Shown piece after piece: positions 1-7,261 of a stretch of 32,340 nucleotides of DNA. Both the position numbers and the translations under genes were made by a program. The notes below the pieces were generated by a model that worked only from the letters and a program-made list of their open reading frames with translations, searched no databases and was not told where the DNA came from. The DNA is from Lachnospiraceae bacterium. Lineage in GTDB: Bacteria > Bacillota > Clostridia > Lachnospirales > Lachnospiraceae. Where the stretch lies: the NCBI GenBank assembly GCA_009774215.1, contig VSNH01000020.1, positions 3,287 through 35,626 on the forward strand. The letters run 5' to 3'. Position 1 is the first letter of the stretch. Each line of letters begins with the position of its first letter.

Positions 1-425
1 CGCCAGAGCGGAGCCGGAAGCGTTACCCGCCGACTGATAGGCGCTTTCGATGGCGGAGACGTTGTTAAGGACAGAGCTGAGGGCATCCCCCTGGGAGCCT
101 GCAAGGGCATCCAGCAGTCCGCCCTGTTCGGAGGCGGAGAGAGCGCTCCATTCCTGCCCGATCCCCACAATGATGCGGTAGAGGTCTTTGAGCTGTGTGC
201 CTGCCGAATCGGTCATGATGTCAAAGCCTGTCAGCCCCTGCACCAGATCCCGTAACTGTGTGGTGGATTCCAACATCCCGGCAGTCTCTGCGCCTGCCGC
301 CTCCAGTTCCTGTCTCGTGCCATAAATGCGGGATTCCACGGCATTCCATAAATCAGCCACGGCGGCGGGATCCTGCATGACGCTGTCAGCCCCAGCCGTG
401 AGAGTGACTGACTGTGAGAGTTCCG
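1..425. repeat. Direct repeat copy 1 (tape measure core), pairs with 5493-5917
   Basis: Aligns base for base, without indels, with 5493-5917 (offset 5492). I count roughly 21 mismatches, about 95% identity. Similarity stops abruptly at the codons for ELSQS and continues off the left edge of the window. Both copies lie in the same orientation inside minus-strand tape measure ORFs. Confidence 0.9.
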
Positions 426-987
426 TATTTGCGGCGCGGAAAGAGGATGCGCTTTCCTGTAACGCTTTCCCGATTCCGGCGGGATCAAGGGAAAGGTCAT
501 TCCCGGTTTTAGCCAGCATGTCAAGGAGCTGTGTCACCTCCCCGGCTTCGAGCCGTAAGCCCTGCACGGTGGAAATAAGCGCCTCATTGGATGCACGGAT
601 ATCCATGCCTGTGATGTGGCTGTATAAGGCAGCGACTTCCGCCAGCGCATGGGCGTCCGGCAGACCGTAGCCCATCCGGTTCCACTCTGTGGTGACGCCG
701 ATCAGGTCGCTGATGGAGACACCGTATTTTTGCGCGCTGTCCGCCGCCTGTTCGAAGTAAGCCTGAAGCGCGGAAGCGGAAGCGCCGGTGGAGCGGCTTA
801 ACTGCGTCATGGCGGTATCGACCCTGACTGCTTCCTCCGGGATCACTTTCAGATATTCCAGAGACCCGGCGATATCCAGAAAGTCAGAGACCCAGTCGAA
901 AGAAATACGTTTTTGTTTTTCGGATGTACCGGCTTTTGATCCCTGCGTTTCGGGATTTTCCCAAACATCCATCAAAGAATTGTCCAT
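1..987 (-). CDS. Phage tail tape measure protein, N-terminal 329 codons (TMP-A, partial)
   Basis: The reading frame is open from the ATG at 987 to the window edge, so the C-terminus is missing. An AGAGGA ribosome binding site lies 7 bases upstream of the start. The visible part is a TP901-type tape measure core: short alternating helices including YGVSISDLIG, LEAGEVTQLLDMLAKTG and QEWSALSASEQGGLLDALAG. Tape measure proteins set tail length and line the tail tube before ejection. Residues from about 190 onward match the C-terminal part of the tape measure ORF at 5235-7208 without gaps, while residues 1-189 are unique. This is the only one of the three tape measure ORFs here with a convincing translation start, so it is probably the functional copy. 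The family call is firm; activity of the locus is inference. Confidence 0.85.
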   Translation of the reverse strand, partial: MDNSLMDVWENPETQGSKAGTSEKQKRISFDWVSDFLDIAGSLEYLKVIPEEAVRVDTAMTQLSRSTGASASALQAYFEQAADSAQKYGVSISDLIGVTTEWNRMGYGLPDAHALAEVAALYSHITGMDIRASNEALISTVQGLRLEAGEVTQLLDMLAKTGNDLSLDPAGIGKALQESASSFRAANTELSQSVTLTAGADSVMQDPAAVADLWNAVESRIYGTRQELEAAGAETAGMLESTTQLRDLVQGLTGFDIMTDSAGTQLKDLYRIIVGIGQEWSALSASEQGGLLDALAGSQGDALSSVLNNVSAIESAYQSAGNASGSALA

Positions 988-1011
988 AGATAGTTCCTCT
1001 TTTTGGGTAGC

Positions 1012-1050
1012 AAAAAAGACGCATGGTTTTCACAATTTACTGTTCCATGC
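1012..1050 (-). terminator. Probable terminator downstream of the Rpn-like gene
   Basis: On the minus strand GCATGG (1050-1045) pairs with CCATGC (1026-1021), followed by GTCTTTTTT. The stem is short with a long loop, so this is moderate support. It would separate the Rpn-like gene from TMP-A. Confidence 0.4.
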
Positions 1051-1090
1051 ACCTTTCCGCTGTTATTTTGATATTAAATTGTTTTGCCGA

Positions 1091-1933
1091 TTACGCTAAT
1101 TGCATAATCTCAGCTTCAAGCTTCTTTAATTCATCAAATGTCAATGTTGGAATACAATCCGCAATTTCGTCAAGTGACATTTTGCCTTTCCTAATCAGCT
1201 TTTCTGCCGTTTTTCTTGCTTCACTATTTTTAATATCTTCCGCATATGCCTCTAAAATCTGTTCGTCATCAAATAATGTCATCATAATGTCCACAACCTC
1301 CTGTTCTTTATTTTCAAGATATTCTTTCAATATGTTTCTATCTTTACAGATACGGATTGTTTCTGTTACCGCTTTCTTTGTCTGCCCATGTTTCTTTCTC
1401 TGCTCATTATACACTTTACAGAAAATAATATACTGTCCGATTATGTTGTTCTCGTCCTCCTGAAAAAGTACCTTGACTTCTACGTCTACCGCTATCTTTT
1501 CACCGTCAAAAAAGTCTTTTGAAAGCGATATGATGTCGGGTGGATTTTTCGGTTTTTCACCCGTAAATATCACATACAGTTCAGGTTTTGGCATATTCAC
1601 TTTTTTAGAACCATACAGATTTTGCTTGGTACGCTTGAAAAAATCGTGATATGTCTGTATAAGATACATTAACGCACGTATTATAATATTCAACGTCCAT
1701 GTTGACTGACTTTCAACCAAAATGACAAGTCTGCCACCAACCGAAAATCCAAGGTCGTTATAGTCTGCGTCTACCAGTATGTGCTTGATAGTAACATCTT
1801 TTATATCTTCTTCCGTTACATTGCTGTCCTCCGGGTGAAGTGCCTTATACAGTCGGAGCAGATACTTTTTGTCTTGAAATAAATTTGTGAACACGCTGTC
1901 TTTTATTTTACGCTTTGGCGTGTTTTGTGCCAT
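1091..1933 (-). CDS. Rpn/PD-(D/E)XK nuclease family protein (putative transposase-type nuclease)
   Basis: A 280-aa protein of the Rpn (recombination-promoting nuclease) / PD-(D/E)XK family-transposase type. The N-terminal KDSVFTNLFQDKKYLLRLYKALHP segment and the core DADYNDLGF followed by LVILVESQST give the D...ExQ arrangement usual for this family. The C-terminal third is charged and helical. The start at 1933 has a GAGGTGA ribosome binding site, and the gene has its own promoter at 1997-2025, so it is an independent unit inside the tape measure region. Family members are DNA endonucleases often associated with recombination and phage or mobile regions. Its position between tape measure copies is suggestive, but a role in rearranging them is inference. 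It is clearly AT-richer than the flanking phage genes, indicating separate acquisition. Confidence 0.85.
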   Translation of the reverse strand: MAQNTPKRKIKDSVFTNLFQDKKYLLRLYKALHPEDSNVTEEDIKDVTIKHILVDADYNDLGFSVGGRLVILVESQSTWTLNIIIRALMYLIQTYHDFFKRTKQNLYGSKKVNMPKPELYVIFTGEKPKNPPDIISLSKDFFDGEKIAVDVEVKVLFQEDENNIIGQYIIFCKVYNEQRKKHGQTKKAVTETIRICKDRNILKEYLENKEQEVVDIMMTLFDDEQILEAYAEDIKNSEARKTAEKLIRKGKMSLDEIADCIPTLTFDELKKLEAEIMQLA

Positions 1934-1996
1934 TTTATCACCTCGCTATTGCAATCCAACAGAAGATACAATACAATTTGCTCCTGCTTTATTTCG

Positions 1997-2025
1997 ATTA
2001 TACAAAAGAATATCTGTCTTTACAA
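1997..2025 (-). promoter_or_regulatory. Sigma-A type promoter for the Rpn-like gene
   Basis: On the minus strand TTGTAA (2025-2020), a 17-base spacer and a perfect TATAAT (2002-1997). It lies 64 bases upstream of the ATG at 1933. Confidence 0.65.
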
Positions 2026-2081
2026 TAAATTTCACGTTAAATTTCTTCCTCCCTCCACTTGTAACAGTGCTGCCGTTTCAT

Positions 2082-4151
2082 TTAAGTCGGCGTGAGGTCT
2101 GCACCGGTATTGGCGGCGACCTCCTTCGCGGCTGTATAGGTTTCGTAGGAGTACCCAAGGGACTGGATCATAAGCGCTTCCGCGTTCATAATACCCATGC
2201 TTTCCAGAAAAGACTGCATGAGCGGGAACTGGGAGCCGTCCATAGCCTGCATGGCGGGAAGAAACGCATTCATTACCGCGTCGGCAACCTGACCGTATGC
2301 GGCACTGACCTGATCTTTGGTGGATTCTGCATTGGTCAGCACGCCGGAAAGGTTTTCCAGAGAAGAGGTGTCGATTTCCATCTCGAGAGCTTCATTGCTG
2401 TTGATGGAATCGATGGCATTTTTGATGCTGCTGACAGCGTCCAGCGCTTTGTCAGGATCGAGCGCAAACGCTCCCTCACTGTTATAGGCATCTTTCCATG
2501 CGTTCTCGATGGCTGACATGACAGGTTTTACCTGCTTTTCCAGACCATCTATGATATCATCGTGGAAGATGGACGGGGTCAGGTTTTTGGAAGCAGGCGC
2601 TGCATTCTGCACTTCATCCTGTATATACCCGAGCCTGATAAGCGTATCGATCACGTCATTAATTTTCAACTCGTAATCTTTAGCAGATTCTTTCAGCTTG
2701 TCAAAAGAGGCGTTTTCGCCGGGGTTTAAGGAGGATAAATCAGTCTTGTCCATGCCGGAAAGATTCTGTGCAAGCTTTTTCATGCCGATATCGGTCTGCA
2801 TCCTGTCATTGAAGTCCAGCAGTCTCGTGTCAGCCTGTTCAAAGACCCCGGTTACGACAGGCGCATATTTGTCCCATTCACTGTCATTGGTAATCAGGTC
2901 TTTTATTTCTGCCAGATTCTTCCGGGCTTTCTCCACGATTTTATCGCTGAAAGGATCTTCGCTGTTTAAGACGGCGCTGTTGTATTCTTCCACGGCGTTC
3001 AGCGCGTTACTGTAGACCATGGCTTTGTCATCATACGCGGCAATCTCGGCGATCAGGGAGCGGTTGAATATTTCCCCATAATCTTCTATGACGGATTTGG
3101 CGTTGTTCAGTTCGGACGAGGAGATTTCGAGAACGTCATCGAACATGCGTTCATCGCCAAGTTCTTTAGCCTTGTCCCGCAGTTCTGACTCAAAGGCATT
3201 GATGGTGTCATAGGCGGACTGGGCATCCGCATATAAATGGACGGAGAAGAGACTTCCATCGCCGCTTTCATCAAGCTGGGTCATCCCCTGTTCTGCATAT
3301 TTTTCTACAACCTGTTTCAGTGCATTTCCTTTCTCTGTGTAGGAAGAGATTCCCGTATAGGAAAGGTTGTAATGCTTTTTGCTGGTCATTGCGTCTGCAG
3401 CGTCTTCGATTCCATCTGCGTTTTCGTTGAGGAAGGTCTGTGCCGCTTCTTTGTTGTAGGCCCGGATGGCATCAGTCTGGTCTTTATAAGCGTCCGTGAC
3501 AAGGTTTATATTGCCGTATGCGTCGCCAAACCTGTCATTCAGCTCTGTCTGGAGGTCAAGGAGCTGTTTCTTGATCTGGCAGGTCTTTTCCTCATCGCCT
3601 TTGGCAGCAAGGAGTGCGTTGTGCAGGGACTGGTATTTGGCAGCATACTCCTCTATGGAGGTGGAAGAATCTTTGTACGCATCGGCGGCTTCCGCGGTAG
3701 CCTGCCTGACTTCCTCGAGATGCTGCTTATGCTGTCTGTAAGCGACAGCAGCTATGCCGACAGCGGCAGCCGCGGCGATTAATGCCCCCAAGGCAACGGT
3801 GGAAATACCGAGGGAAGCGGCAAGTCCCTGAAAGGCGGCGCCTAAACCAACGGTGGTGCCGGTGGCGGCGGCTTCGGAGGCGGAGAGGGTAGCAGTTGCT
3901 ACTGCCTGCTCTAACTCGGCATCTTTAAGCCCTTTAGAAGTGAAGAGGGTTATGGCTTGCTGTTCCGTAAGTGTAACATGTGCGGATGCCAGTTTTAAGA
4001 CTTCAGTGGAATATTTTGAGGAAATGGAATTAAGTAAACGAGTTTCTTCTGTTAAGTTTGAAATAGTATTGGGTATGTCAGCAAGCTTATTTTGCATTTC
4101 TTTAATATCAATGATTGCGTTTAGTGAATTACCTAAATTTTTATATTGCAT
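2082..4151 (-). CDS. Tape-measure-like protein fragment/cassette (TMP-B)
   Basis: A 689-aa protein of tape measure type. After an AT-rich-encoded N-terminus (about residues 1-75) comes an Ala/Gly-rich hydrophobic stretch (about residues 100-140, including GALIAAAAAVGIAAVAY), likely membrane-inserting. A long charged coiled-coil region follows (HLEEVRQATAEAADAYKDSS onward), then helical repeats. There is no recognisable ribosome binding site before the ATG at 4151, and the TP901-type core seen in TMP-A is absent from the start, so this looks like the distal part of a tape measure gene, cut at its 5' end and given a new start. It shares its layout (hydrophobic segment, then coiled coil) with TMP-C but not obvious sequence. 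A divergent zinc-ribbon gene begins 75 bases away across an inverted repeat. It could be a silent donor cassette, a decayed remnant, or a separately translated tail protein. Confidence 0.7.
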   Translation of the reverse strand: MQYKNLGNSLNAIIDIKEMQNKLADIPNTISNLTEETRLLNSISSKYSTEVLKLASAHVTLTEQQAITLFTSKGLKDAELEQAVATATLSASEAAATGTTVGLGAAFQGLAASLGISTVALGALIAAAAAVGIAAVAYRQHKQHLEEVRQATAEAADAYKDSSTSIEEYAAKYQSLHNALLAAKGDEEKTCQIKKQLLDLQTELNDRFGDAYGNINLVTDAYKDQTDAIRAYNKEAAQTFLNENADGIEDAADAMTSKKHYNLSYTGISSYTEKGNALKQVVEKYAEQGMTQLDESGDGSLFSVHLYADAQSAYDTINAFESELRDKAKELGDERMFDDVLEISSSELNNAKSVIEDYGEIFNRSLIAEIAAYDDKAMVYSNALNAVEEYNSAVLNSEDPFSDKIVEKARKNLAEIKDLITNDSEWDKYAPVVTGVFEQADTRLLDFNDRMQTDIGMKKLAQNLSGMDKTDLSSLNPGENASFDKLKESAKDYELKINDVIDTLIRLGYIQDEVQNAAPASKNLTPSIFHDDIIDGLEKQVKPVMSAIENAWKDAYNSEGAFALDPDKALDAVSSIKNAIDSINSNEALEMEIDTSSLENLSGVLTNAESTKDQVSAAYGQVADAVMNAFLPAMQAMDGSQFPLMQSFLESMGIMNAEALMIQSLGYSYETYTAAKEVAANTGADLTPT

Positions 4152-4157
4152 ACAATG

Positions 4158-4190
4158 ATTTAATTATTTGTTGCTATCAAATAATTAAAT
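4158..4190. promoter_or_regulatory. 13-bp perfect inverted repeat between divergent genes (possible operator)
   Basis: ATTTAATTATTTG (4158-4170) and its exact complement CAAATAATTAAAT (4178-4190) are separated by 7 bases. The right arm fills the spacer of the promoter at 4171-4199 and the left arm sits just upstream of TMP-B, so a bound protein could affect both genes. The symmetry is seen; operator function is inference. Confidence 0.5.
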
Positions 4191-4199
4191 TGGTATAAT
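4171..4199 (+). promoter_or_regulatory. Promoter of the zinc-ribbon gene at 4227
   Basis: TTGCTA (4171-4176), a 17-base spacer and TATAAT (4194-4199), 27 bases before the ATG and just ahead of a GGGGG ribosome binding site. Confidence 0.6.
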
Positions 4200-4226
4200 A
4201 ATTTATAAAAAGGGGGATATCAGTGA

Positions 4227-4646
4227 ATGGATTATAGCGAAGCAAAAAATTACATATATAACAGTGATAATGAAGTTCTAAAAAAACCGTTGTATGATCT
4301 CCTTATGGCTGTTACTGATGAGAAAATTGAGGATGGTTTAATCATTATTAAAAAGATCACAGATTGTAATGATGAAACCGCCAATTTATTATGGACTGAT
4401 TTGCAAAATGATTTTGGAGATGAGCAAAGAGAGTCTAAACGGAAAGCCAGAGAAAGTTATGAGAGGGAAAAGGCTCTGGAGGAATACAAGTACAGAAACA
4501 ACGCAGAGTGTCCCTACTGTCATTCCAAAAACACAAAAAAGATATCCGGCTTTTCCAAGGCGGGAAGTGTGGCACTGTTTGGCGTGTTTGCCATGGGAAA
4601 AGTAGGCAAACAGTGGCACTGCAACCAGTGTAAATCCGATTTCTGA
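4227..4646 (+). CDS. Small zinc-ribbon protein, divergent from TMP-B
   Basis: A 139-aa protein with an acidic helical N-terminal half and a C-terminal zinc ribbon: CPYC and CNQC pairs flank a Gly/Ala/Phe-rich hydrophobic loop (SKAGSVALFGVFAMGKVGK). This ribbon type is frequent in small clostridial proteins of unknown function. The AAAGGGGG ribosome binding site and the promoter at 4171-4199 support expression independent of the phage operon. The first ~200 bases are AT-rich and the ribbon-encoding part is more GC-rich, suggesting a mosaic gene. A second protein of similar plan is encoded at 7262-7735, also divergent from a tape measure ORF. No function can be assigned; a DNA-binding or phage accessory (moron) role is possible. 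Confidence 0.75.
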   Translation: MDYSEAKNYIYNSDNEVLKKPLYDLLMAVTDEKIEDGLIIIKKITDCNDETANLLWTDLQNDFGDEQRESKRKARESYEREKALEEYKYRNNAECPYCHSKNTKKISGFSKAGSVALFGVFAMGKVGKQWHCNQCKSDF

Positions 4647-4663
4647 ATCTATGCTCTCTTCAC

Positions 4664-4686
4664 AGGCTTTAGGTTTTCTAAAGCCT
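4664..4686 (+). terminator. Hairpin after the zinc-ribbon gene
   Basis: AGGCTTTAG and CTAAAGCCT pair perfectly (9 bp) around GTTTT, 18 bases after the stop codon. The following T-tract is weak, so terminator function is only likely. Confidence 0.45.
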
Positions 4687-4902
4687 TCACTTTATCCAAC
4701 CCGGACAACACAAGTGAGGCATTGTCAGCAACATACATAAGTATGACACGGTGCGGCATTGGATGTGCCGGCAGATTTTTTCTAGCAGGGCGGCAGAAAC
4801 ATGCCGCGAAGGTGATAAGGAAGGGTCTGCGAAACTTCCATATCACACTATACATTAGAAGCATTTTCAGTAAGGTAGAAAATACTCCGAGGATCGGTAG
4901 TC
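4687..4902. other. Unassigned stretch, no convincing gene
   Basis: No ORF with a ribosome binding site is seen. A minus-strand frame is open through it but its composition is not clearly protein-like. It directly follows, on the minus strand, the putative IS200/IS605-type right end, so it is the flanking sequence at that insertion. Nothing else is recognised. Confidence 0.4.
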
Positions 4903-5227
4903 GTTGAACATCCATTCTCATGCACGGGTTTAGTCCCGTCTATAGGGGTTATGCCGTTAGAATGAAATCCTGAGAATGTGTGAAGCTGATTGCGTCTTGT
5001 GAACAGCACTTAGGCGTACCGCCTGTTTGCACAGTTGTTGCCATATGCCGAATATTCTGTTTTTTCCGCTTTCGCCCTGTCGCATCTATTGTCGCCAATT
5101 CTGCTTTAGTAGAATATTCATGGACGTGTCCCAGCAATTACTCCTCGTTGGTTTATTTTAAAACTCCCAAACGCACAGACTTGTACCGTGAACCGTTTTA
5201 TCATTTCCTTGTCTGTGTTAGACCAAC
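4903..5227 (-). mobile_element. Relic resembling an IS200/IS605-type end (possible orphan TnpB guide-RNA scaffold)
   Basis: Read on the minus strand, this ~325-base block begins right after TTTAA (5232-5228), a target used by some IS605 members, and ends with GTTCAAC (4909-4903). Near the end an 8-bp stem CATTCTCA/TGAGAATG (978-971 with 920-913, in the 4900s) encloses a second hairpin ACGGG/CCCGT (939-935 with 928-924). Such nested hairpins close to a TTCAAC-type end are typical of IS200/IS605 right ends and of the 3' part of TnpB-associated RNAs. A 62-codon frame (5137-4949) could be a decayed TnpB C-terminus, but I cannot confirm it. No TnpA is present. The structure is seen; family assignment is inference. 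It lies 3' of the TMP-C stop codon. Confidence 0.4.
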
Positions 5228-5250
5228 TTAAAATCTAGGCAATTTTAAGT
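5226..5250. repeat. 9-bp inverted repeat at the TMP-C 3' end
   Basis: ACTTAAAAT (5226-5234) and ATTTTAAGT (5242-5250) are exact complements separated by 7 bases and span the TMP-C stop codon and the presumed left boundary of the IS-like relic. It may be a decayed terminator or part of the insertion junction. Confidence 0.4.
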
Positions 5251-7208
5251 ACCTTTCGGCAATCTAAGTTTTTAATGAATTTTGTGATGCCGAGCCCGGC
5301 TCCGGTCAGTTCGGCGGATGCGAGAGGACCAAGGAAGCCGGTAATTGAATCCAGCACATTTACCGTGCCGTTCCCGAAATCCACGATCCCCTTTAACAGA
5401 CCGTCGCCTGCAAGTGTGTCCGCGAACTGCTGGAAAGAAGCCTGCAGACGGTCGAGGGAGTACCGGATCCCCTGTTCGTATTCCTCCTGCGCCGCCAGAG
5501 CGGAGCCAGAAGCGTTACCCGCCGACTGATAAGCAGCCTCGATGGCGGAGACGTTGTTAAGGACAGAGTCGAGGGCATTCCCCTGGGAGCCTGCAAGGGC
5601 ATCCAGCAGGCCGCCCTGTTCGGAGGCGGAGAGAGCGCTCCATTCCTGCCCGATCCCCACAATGATGCTGTAGAGGTCTTTAAACTGTGTGCCTGCAGAA
5701 TCCGCCATGATGTCAAAGCCGGTCAGATCCTGCACCAGATCCCGTAACTGTGTGGTGGATTCCAACATCCCGGCAGTCTCTGCGCCTGCAGCCTCCAGTT
5801 CCTGTCTCGTGCCATAAATGCGGGATTCCACGGCATTCCATAAATCAGCCACGGCGGCGGGGTCCTGCATGACGCTGTCAGCCCCAGCCGTGAGAGCGAC
5901 TGACTGTGAGAGTTCCGCGCCGTCCAGTTTTTCCCTGATTTGATCCAGCGCCTGTTTGAAAGCTTCCGAATTTACGATCTGCTGATCGTCACTGTTGAGG
6001 TAGTGGGAAAACTTTCTGAAATTCTTCTCTTCCTGTGTCCTTCCCGAATCGGAAGAGGGGGCGTCAGAACGGCCGCCGCCGTACTTATCGTCGATCTGCT
6101 GTAATGTGGTGAGTGGTTCTTCGTAAGTGCCGTTGAGTTTCTGGATGGTGCCGATCATAAGCTGGGTGTTTTCATACAGGGATTTCCATTTGGCAAGCTG
6201 CTCTTGGGCAGTTTTCGTCTGGGAGTCCGTCAGATTGTCAGAAGCTAACTGCTCCTCCAGATACTCCATGTTGTCGGCATATTTGCCGAGATTGATGACC
6301 AGCTGGTCTTCCTTTTCGGAAAGTGTATCTATGGCATCTGTCTGTCGGTTCTGGGCGGAGTCAATATTTGACTGATAAATATTCCATGCGTCGGAACCTT
6401 CTTCCACCGCGTCACGGTATTTTGTCCATTCTTCAATCTGCTGCTGGGAAGCCTGAATATCTTCCATTTTTCTCTCGTAAAGTCCGGAAAGGTAGGCATA
6501 ACCATCCCTGTCCTGGGCAAATCCGGAAAGGAAGTTCCATTCGCTGCCGCTGCCTGCCATTTCTTTCTTATACTGTGTTTCCATGTTCTCGGGATCAAAC
6601 AGATCCGTGAATTTATCGCCGGTTTTCTCATCAAAGAGCTGGGATTTTTCGGCTTTGAGAATCCGTTCATCCAGTTCCAGCCTGCGTTCCAGATAGGAGA
6701 GCCGGTCTTTTTCCGCGTCAGTGGGATCCTGTTTTCCGGAGAGCTGCTCGTACTCGGACTGCAGGTCCTGGTAGGCGGTCTGGAGACTGTTTACTTTCGC
6801 TTCCTGTTCTTCCACGGTGACGTTGAGGGCATCCCAGCCAGCCTGTACTAACTGAATGGCTGCACTGATGGCGAAGATGGGGAGGGCGTTGACTGCTATG
6901 TTTTTGAGGGTGGCGGTGAATTGAGCAGTGGAGGTGGAAGCAGACTGCATGTAGGTATCTATATCTTCAATTTTTCTTTTTCCAGAGTCTACATCGGCAA
7001 AAAATTTCAAAGCTTCTTGGTCTGTTTTATCAAAAACACTAGCCCATGCTTTCCATCCTCCAAAGGATGCAGGATCTATATCAAGAGACTTTGACATTTT
7101 AGCAAGATTTTTAAAATTATCTGTAATTATGGGACGTTCACTTTTTAAATTATCAAATAGGGTAGTTTTACTATTGTCAGTGCCGTAGTTTACAACATTT
7201 AAAAACAC
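5235..7208 (-). CDS. Tape-measure fragment/cassette with TP901-type core (TMP-C)
   Basis: A 657-aa protein opened by a GTG at 7208 without a visible ribosome binding site. After ~95 AT-rich-encoded residues comes a hydrophobic segment (about residues 108-130, including ALPIFAISAAIQLVQAG), then a coiled coil (VEEQEAKVNSLQTAYQDL onward) and, from about residue 430, the TP901-type core shared with TMP-A (ELSQSVALTAGADS, QEWSALSASEQGGLLDALAG, GIRYSLDRLQASFQQFADTL). The protein ends soon after GLGITKFIKNLD with an unrelated tail and a TAG at 5235, next to the IS-like relic, so it is probably truncated at the 3' end. The -35 box of the divergent promoter lies inside its first codons, arguing that the 5' end is also not original. 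It is best seen as a partial tape measure module, either silent or decayed; recombination with TMP-A through the repeat would yield a full-length hybrid. Confidence 0.75.
   Translation of the reverse strand: MFLNVVNYGTDNSKTTLFDNLKSERPIITDNFKNLAKMSKSLDIDPASFGGWKAWASVFDKTDQEALKFFADVDSGKRKIEDIDTYMQSASTSTAQFTATLKNIAVNALPIFAISAAIQLVQAGWDALNVTVEEQEAKVNSLQTAYQDLQSEYEQLSGKQDPTDAEKDRLSYLERRLELDERILKAEKSQLFDEKTGDKFTDLFDPENMETQYKKEMAGSGSEWNFLSGFAQDRDGYAYLSGLYERKMEDIQASQQQIEEWTKYRDAVEEGSDAWNIYQSNIDSAQNRQTDAIDTLSEKEDQLVINLGKYADNMEYLEEQLASDNLTDSQTKTAQEQLAKWKSLYENTQLMIGTIQKLNGTYEEPLTTLQQIDDKYGGGRSDAPSSDSGRTQEEKNFRKFSHYLNSDDQQIVNSEAFKQALDQIREKLDGAELSQSVALTAGADSVMQDPAAVADLWNAVESRIYGTRQELEAAGAETAGMLESTTQLRDLVQDLTGFDIMADSAGTQFKDLYSIIVGIGQEWSALSASEQGGLLDALAGSQGNALDSVLNNVSAIEAAYQSAGNASGSALAAQEEYEQGIRYSLDRLQASFQQFADTLAGDGLLKGIVDFGNGTVNVLDSITGFLGPLASAELTGAGLGITKFIKNLDCRKVLKIA
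5493..5917. repeat. Direct repeat copy 2 (tape measure core), pairs with 1-425
   Basis: Gap-free match to 1-425 at about 95% identity by eye, same orientation. The abrupt end at 5917/5918 corresponds to the switch from the shared ELSQS core to TMP-C-specific sequence. Crossing over between the copies would delete about 5.5 kb. Confidence 0.9.
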
Positions 7209-7217
7209 TGATATAAT
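7189..7217 (+). promoter_or_regulatory. Promoter of the zinc-ribbon gene at 7262
   Basis: TTTACA (7189-7194), a 17-base spacer and TATAAT (7212-7217). The -35 box lies inside the first codons of the divergent TMP-C frame. Confidence 0.55.
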
Positions 7218-7246
7218 GTTACCAGATACTTGGATTAAATGGTAAC
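7218..7246. promoter_or_regulatory. Inverted repeat in the divergent region (possible operator)
   Basis: GTTACCA (7218-7224) and TGGTAAC (7240-7246) are exact complements 15 bases apart, immediately downstream of the -10 box at 7212-7217. The location is analogous to the inverted repeat at 4158-4190 but the sequence differs. Confidence 0.4.
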
Positions 7247-7261
7247 TGCGAGGAAATGATT

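Noticed and set aside
3237..3782. A 181-codon plus-strand frame inside TMP-B.
   Set aside because: It is antisense to a continuous helical tape measure frame, its product is Cys/Phe/Val-rich as expected from reversed coiled-coil codons, and it lacks a start signal.
1..5917. Diversity-generating retroelement (template/variable repeats) as explanation of the 425-bp duplication.
   Set aside because: Mismatches are not confined to adenines, are spread at low density along the match, and there is no reverse transcriptase in the window.
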